The position numbers and the translations under genes are program-made. A stretch of DNA of 6,129 nt, taken from NCBI GenBank assembly GCA_945873675.1, contig CAMCEP010000178.1:1-6129 (forward strand), given 5' to 3'. The first letter of the stretch is position 1; each line of letters begins with the position of its first letter. Origin of the DNA: Asaia bogorensis (GTDB lineage: Bacteria > Pseudomonadota > Alphaproteobacteria > Acetobacterales > Acetobacteraceae). Positions 5,939 through 6,129 of this stretch are shown here, in pieces. Under the pieces are notes generated by a model that did no database searches, had not been told where the DNA came from, and was given only the letters and a program-made list of their open reading frames with translations.

Positions 5939-6129
5939 TCAGCCCAGCAAGCCGCGCCGCCTGATCTCGGCGGCGATGCACCCGCTTTCATCAAGCGTCG
6001 CGCGCGCAAAGGGCGCGGGCACGGCTGCCAAATCCCGCGCCTGCCCTGCTGCAATCAAGCTCTCCGCCAAGCGCTTGTGGCGCGGCCCAAGCCCGCCGGG
6101 ATCGGCAATGAAAACTGGCCCTGCGGTGG
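5939..6129 (-). CDS. Unidentified protein, C-terminal 62 residues (5' end outside window)
   Basis: On the minus strand the frame is open from the window edge to TGA at 5939-5941. It encodes a tail beginning TAGPVFIADPGGLGPRHKRL and ending IAAEIRRRGLLG. GC-rich third positions and a balanced amino-acid mix suggest real coding sequence. The hydrophobic strand PVFIADPG followed by a helix HKRLAESLIAAGQ looks like an alpha/beta enzyme, loosely recalling the DPGR segment of some SAM-dependent methyltransferases, but I do not recognise the family and give no function. It is on the same strand as the glutamate-synthase-like gene and ends 98 bases before that gene's start, so cotranscription is possible. 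No terminator with a T-run lies between them. Confidence 0.6.
   Translation of the reverse strand, partial: TAGPVFIADPGGLGPRHKRLAESLIAAGQARDLAAVPAPFARATLDESGCIAAEIRRRGLLG

Overview
The window looks like chromosomal DNA of a GC-rich alphaproteobacterium. Acetobacteraceae or a related Rhodospirillales group (Roseomonas-like) is the best guess. This rests on the high GC content, the 'ALPLLATPAIARAQ' style of signal peptide on a Bug/TctC-type binding protein, and closely packed metabolic genes. It is inference from style, because no rRNA or marker gene is present. I see no tRNA, rRNA, CRISPR array, transposase or phage gene.

Layout. Positions 1-489 (+) hold the C-terminal part of a dTDP-4-dehydrorhamnose reductase (RfbD/RmlD). 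Positions 550-1533 (+) hold a periplasmic Bug/TctC-family solute-binding protein with a signal peptide. Convergent to it on the minus strand are a class III (CaiB/BaiF, formyl-CoA transferase type) CoA-transferase (2109-3251) and, 37-38 bases downstream of it, a gamma-carbonic-anhydrase-like hexapeptide-repeat protein (1540-2070). These two are probably one transcription unit. Divergent from the CoA-transferase is a small DUF952 protein (3408-3764, +). It converges on a small DUF1232/YkvA-like membrane protein (3785-4120, -) whose amino end looks cut short. Upstream of that is a membrane-anchored FMN/iron-sulfur protein of the glutamate synthase family (4215-5840, -), and the window ends inside the 3' part of an unidentified minus-strand gene (5939-6129).

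How the genes may work together. The Bug-type protein would capture a carboxylate in the periplasm. The CoA-transferase would activate a carboxylate by moving CoA onto it. The hexapeptide protein resembles both carbonic anhydrases and the CaiE/PaaY proteins that accompany CoA-ester pathways. That makes a modest case for a carboxylate uptake and CoA-activation neighbourhood, with the substrate unknown. The remaining genes show no obvious link to it.

Non-coding signals. The most striking is a nested inverted repeat at 4133-4176, in an AT-richer gap directly before the shortened DUF1232 gene. An 11-bp perfect inverted repeat lies at 1571-1600 near the convergent gene ends. Smaller repeats lie upstream of the glutamate-synthase-like gene and between the CoA-transferase and DUF952 genes. 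I find no convincing evidence of a new multi-gene system here; most of the window is ordinary metabolic gene content.
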